This document shows, piece by piece, positions 14,394-15,285 of a DNA stretch of 15,285 bases (its first letter is position 1; each line of letters begins with the position of its first letter). A model generated the notes under the pieces. It saw only the letters and a list, made by a program, of their open reading frames with translations. It did no database searches and was not told the origin of the DNA. Origin of the DNA: Flavobacteriaceae bacterium (lineage in GTDB: Bacteria > Bacteroidota > Bacteroidia > Flavobacteriales > Weeksellaceae); the NCBI GenBank assembly GCA_031289875.1, contig JAITOO010000179.1, forward strand, positions 1 to 15,285. The letters run 5' to 3'. The position numbers and the translations under genes were made by a program.

Positions 14394-15209
14394 TTACATT
14401 TTGTTGATTCCCCCGCTGCCCGATACCGAAAACTTGGTAACCGCCGCCGAGCCTGTGTACCCCACATTTCCGCTTCCGCTTACTGAAGCTGAAATTGTTT
14501 TTTGAGCGTTCACTTCCGCATTGCCCGAACCTGAGATGGAAACCTCAACCTCGTTGGCAACCAAATGACCGGCTTTCACGTCCGAAGAGCCTGCAATGCT
14601 GACAATCAAATAATTAACCTTTCCTGCTGCATCAACATCGCCTGAGCCGGCTACGGAAATTTTCGTTTTTTCTGCATTGATGTTATTGGAAGAAAAATCG
14701 CCCGAACCGGAAATAGACACAGTTAAATCATTATAATTCAAGCTGTTCATTTTTATATCGCCTGAACCTGCCGAAGAAATTTTGAGTGTTGAACCGCTCA
14801 ATTTTTTTTCCGCAATAATGTCTCCGCTCCCTGAACTTTTAATGCTTGTAAGCTCATTTACAGCAACATAAACCGTAATTCCTTTATGCGTATTGATGTT
14901 TGCATTTTTCTTTATTTTGATTTGCAATTCATTTTCCACAACTTCAGTTTCCACAAAATCCGCAAGATTGGATTCTGCTTCGACGGTCAAATTTCCGACT
15001 TTTCCATCGGTCAAAACCACATCAACAGAGCCTTTTGACGAGATTTTGGAATAACTGCCGACCTGCCTTTGCTGCTTAATGACATCGCCGTTTCCTGTAA
15101 CTCCTCCAAAAAATTGGGACGGAAAACTGCCGTTTTCATCTTTGCTGTAATTATTACATGCCTGCAAAGCGAAAAATGTTAAAACGAAAAATAACGATTT
15201 GATTTTCAT
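14394..15209 (-). CDS. head-GIN/DUF2807 lipoprotein with GSGD beta-helix repeats
   Basis: A 271-residue lipoprotein. The signal peptide ends in a lipobox LQAC with the acylated Cys at residue 18. The mature N-terminus is CNNYSKDENG, whose Lys-Asp-Glu cluster resembles the flavobacterial lipoprotein export signal, so surface display is possible. Residues 38-120 are the head part (GNGDVIKQQRQVGSYSKI). From 120 onward a motif of the form (S/A)GSG(D/N) recurs about every 20 residues (last residues at 130, 151, 171, 191, 210, 230, 248 and 267), as expected for a right-handed parallel beta-helix of the putative auto-transporter adhesin head GIN family (PF10988). It precedes the barrel gene in the same direction. 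Function is unknown; adhesion or cell-envelope structure is only a family-level suggestion. Confidence 0.88.
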   Translation of the reverse strand: MKIKSLFFVLTFFALQACNNYSKDENGSFPSQFFGGVTGNGDVIKQQRQVGSYSKISSKGSVDVVLTDGKVGNLTVEAESNLADFVETEVVENELQIKIKKNANINTHKGITVYVAVNELTSIKSSGSGDIIAEKKLSGSTLKISSAGSGDIKMNSLNYNDLTVSISGSGDFSSNNINAEKTKISVAGSGDVDAAGKVNYLIVSIAGSSDVKAGHLVANEVEVSISGSGNAEVNAQKTISASVSGSGNVGYTGSAAVTKFSVSGSGGINKM

Positions 15210-15265
15210 GACTTTATTTTTTTGTTGTAAAAATTATTAGTTCTTTGTTATACATAATAATATTG

Positions 15266-15273
15266 CAAATATA
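15266..15273 (-). promoter_or_regulatory. -7 promoter element of the DUF2807 lipoprotein gene
   Basis: Minus-strand TATATTTG is a full match to TAnnTTTG, 56 bases upstream of the start codon. The partner TTTG box, expected 19 bases further upstream, would fall outside the window, so only half of the promoter can be seen. Confidence 0.5.
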
Positions 15274-15285
15274 CTACTATTTTTT

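Noticed and set aside
14394..14860. Periodic repeat in the DNA as a possible CRISPR or satellite array
   Set aside because: The roughly 60-base period is explained by the coding repeats of the GSGD beta-helix; the DNA units are diverged and in frame.

Overview
The window comes from a Bacteroidota chromosome, most likely Flavobacteriales. Four observations support this. The DNA is AT-rich. Start codons almost never have a Shine-Dalgarno sequence. Several gene starts are preceded by the Bacteroidota sigma-factor promoter TTTG-19 nt-TAnnTTTG. The protein families also fit: an F-ATPase a subunit with a signal peptide and long N-terminal extension, an alpha subunit with the insertion usual in this phylum, a PF14905-type outer-membrane barrel, and a lipoprotein of the head-GIN/DUF2807 type. 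The exact genus cannot be read from the window.

There are three blocks. (1) At 49-396 (+) lies a small protein of unknown function, convergent with a minus-strand ATP synthase cluster at 489-6135. In transcription order that cluster is atpZ-like, AtpI-like membrane protein, atpB (a), atpE (c), atpF (b), atpH (delta), atpA (alpha), atpG (gamma). The beta and epsilon genes (atpD, atpC) are absent, and a terminator closes the cluster after atpG, so F1 must be completed from another locus. A full-consensus internal promoter sits directly upstream of atpB, whose ATG also has a strong Shine-Dalgarno.

(2) At 6250-11671 (+) lie yceD/DUF177, rpmF (L32), accB, accC, an Sfp-type phosphopantetheinyl transferase, and a 619-residue protein fusing a GT9 (heptosyltransferase-like) module to a GT2 (KdtX/WaaE-like) module. 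yceD-rpmF and accB-accC are separate transcription units: each has its own consensus promoter and is followed by a hairpin terminator. AccB and AccC supply the biotin half of acetyl-CoA carboxylase, and the PPTase would arm acyl carrier proteins. The GT fusion probably builds the LPS core.

(3) At 11884-15209 (-) lie a lipoprotein with about eight GSGD-type beta-helix repeats and, downstream, an outer-membrane beta-barrel protein with carboxypeptidase-regulatory and plug domains. They may be one operon, because the gap holds no recognisable promoter, only a 15-bp palindrome.

I see no mobile element, CRISPR array, tRNA or rRNA. No stretch longer than about 215 bases lacks a gene. Most of the content is housekeeping. 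The least ordinary items are the GT9-GT2 fusion, the promoter and ribosome-site arrangement at atpB, the hairpin between atpE and atpF, and the palindrome upstream of the barrel gene.
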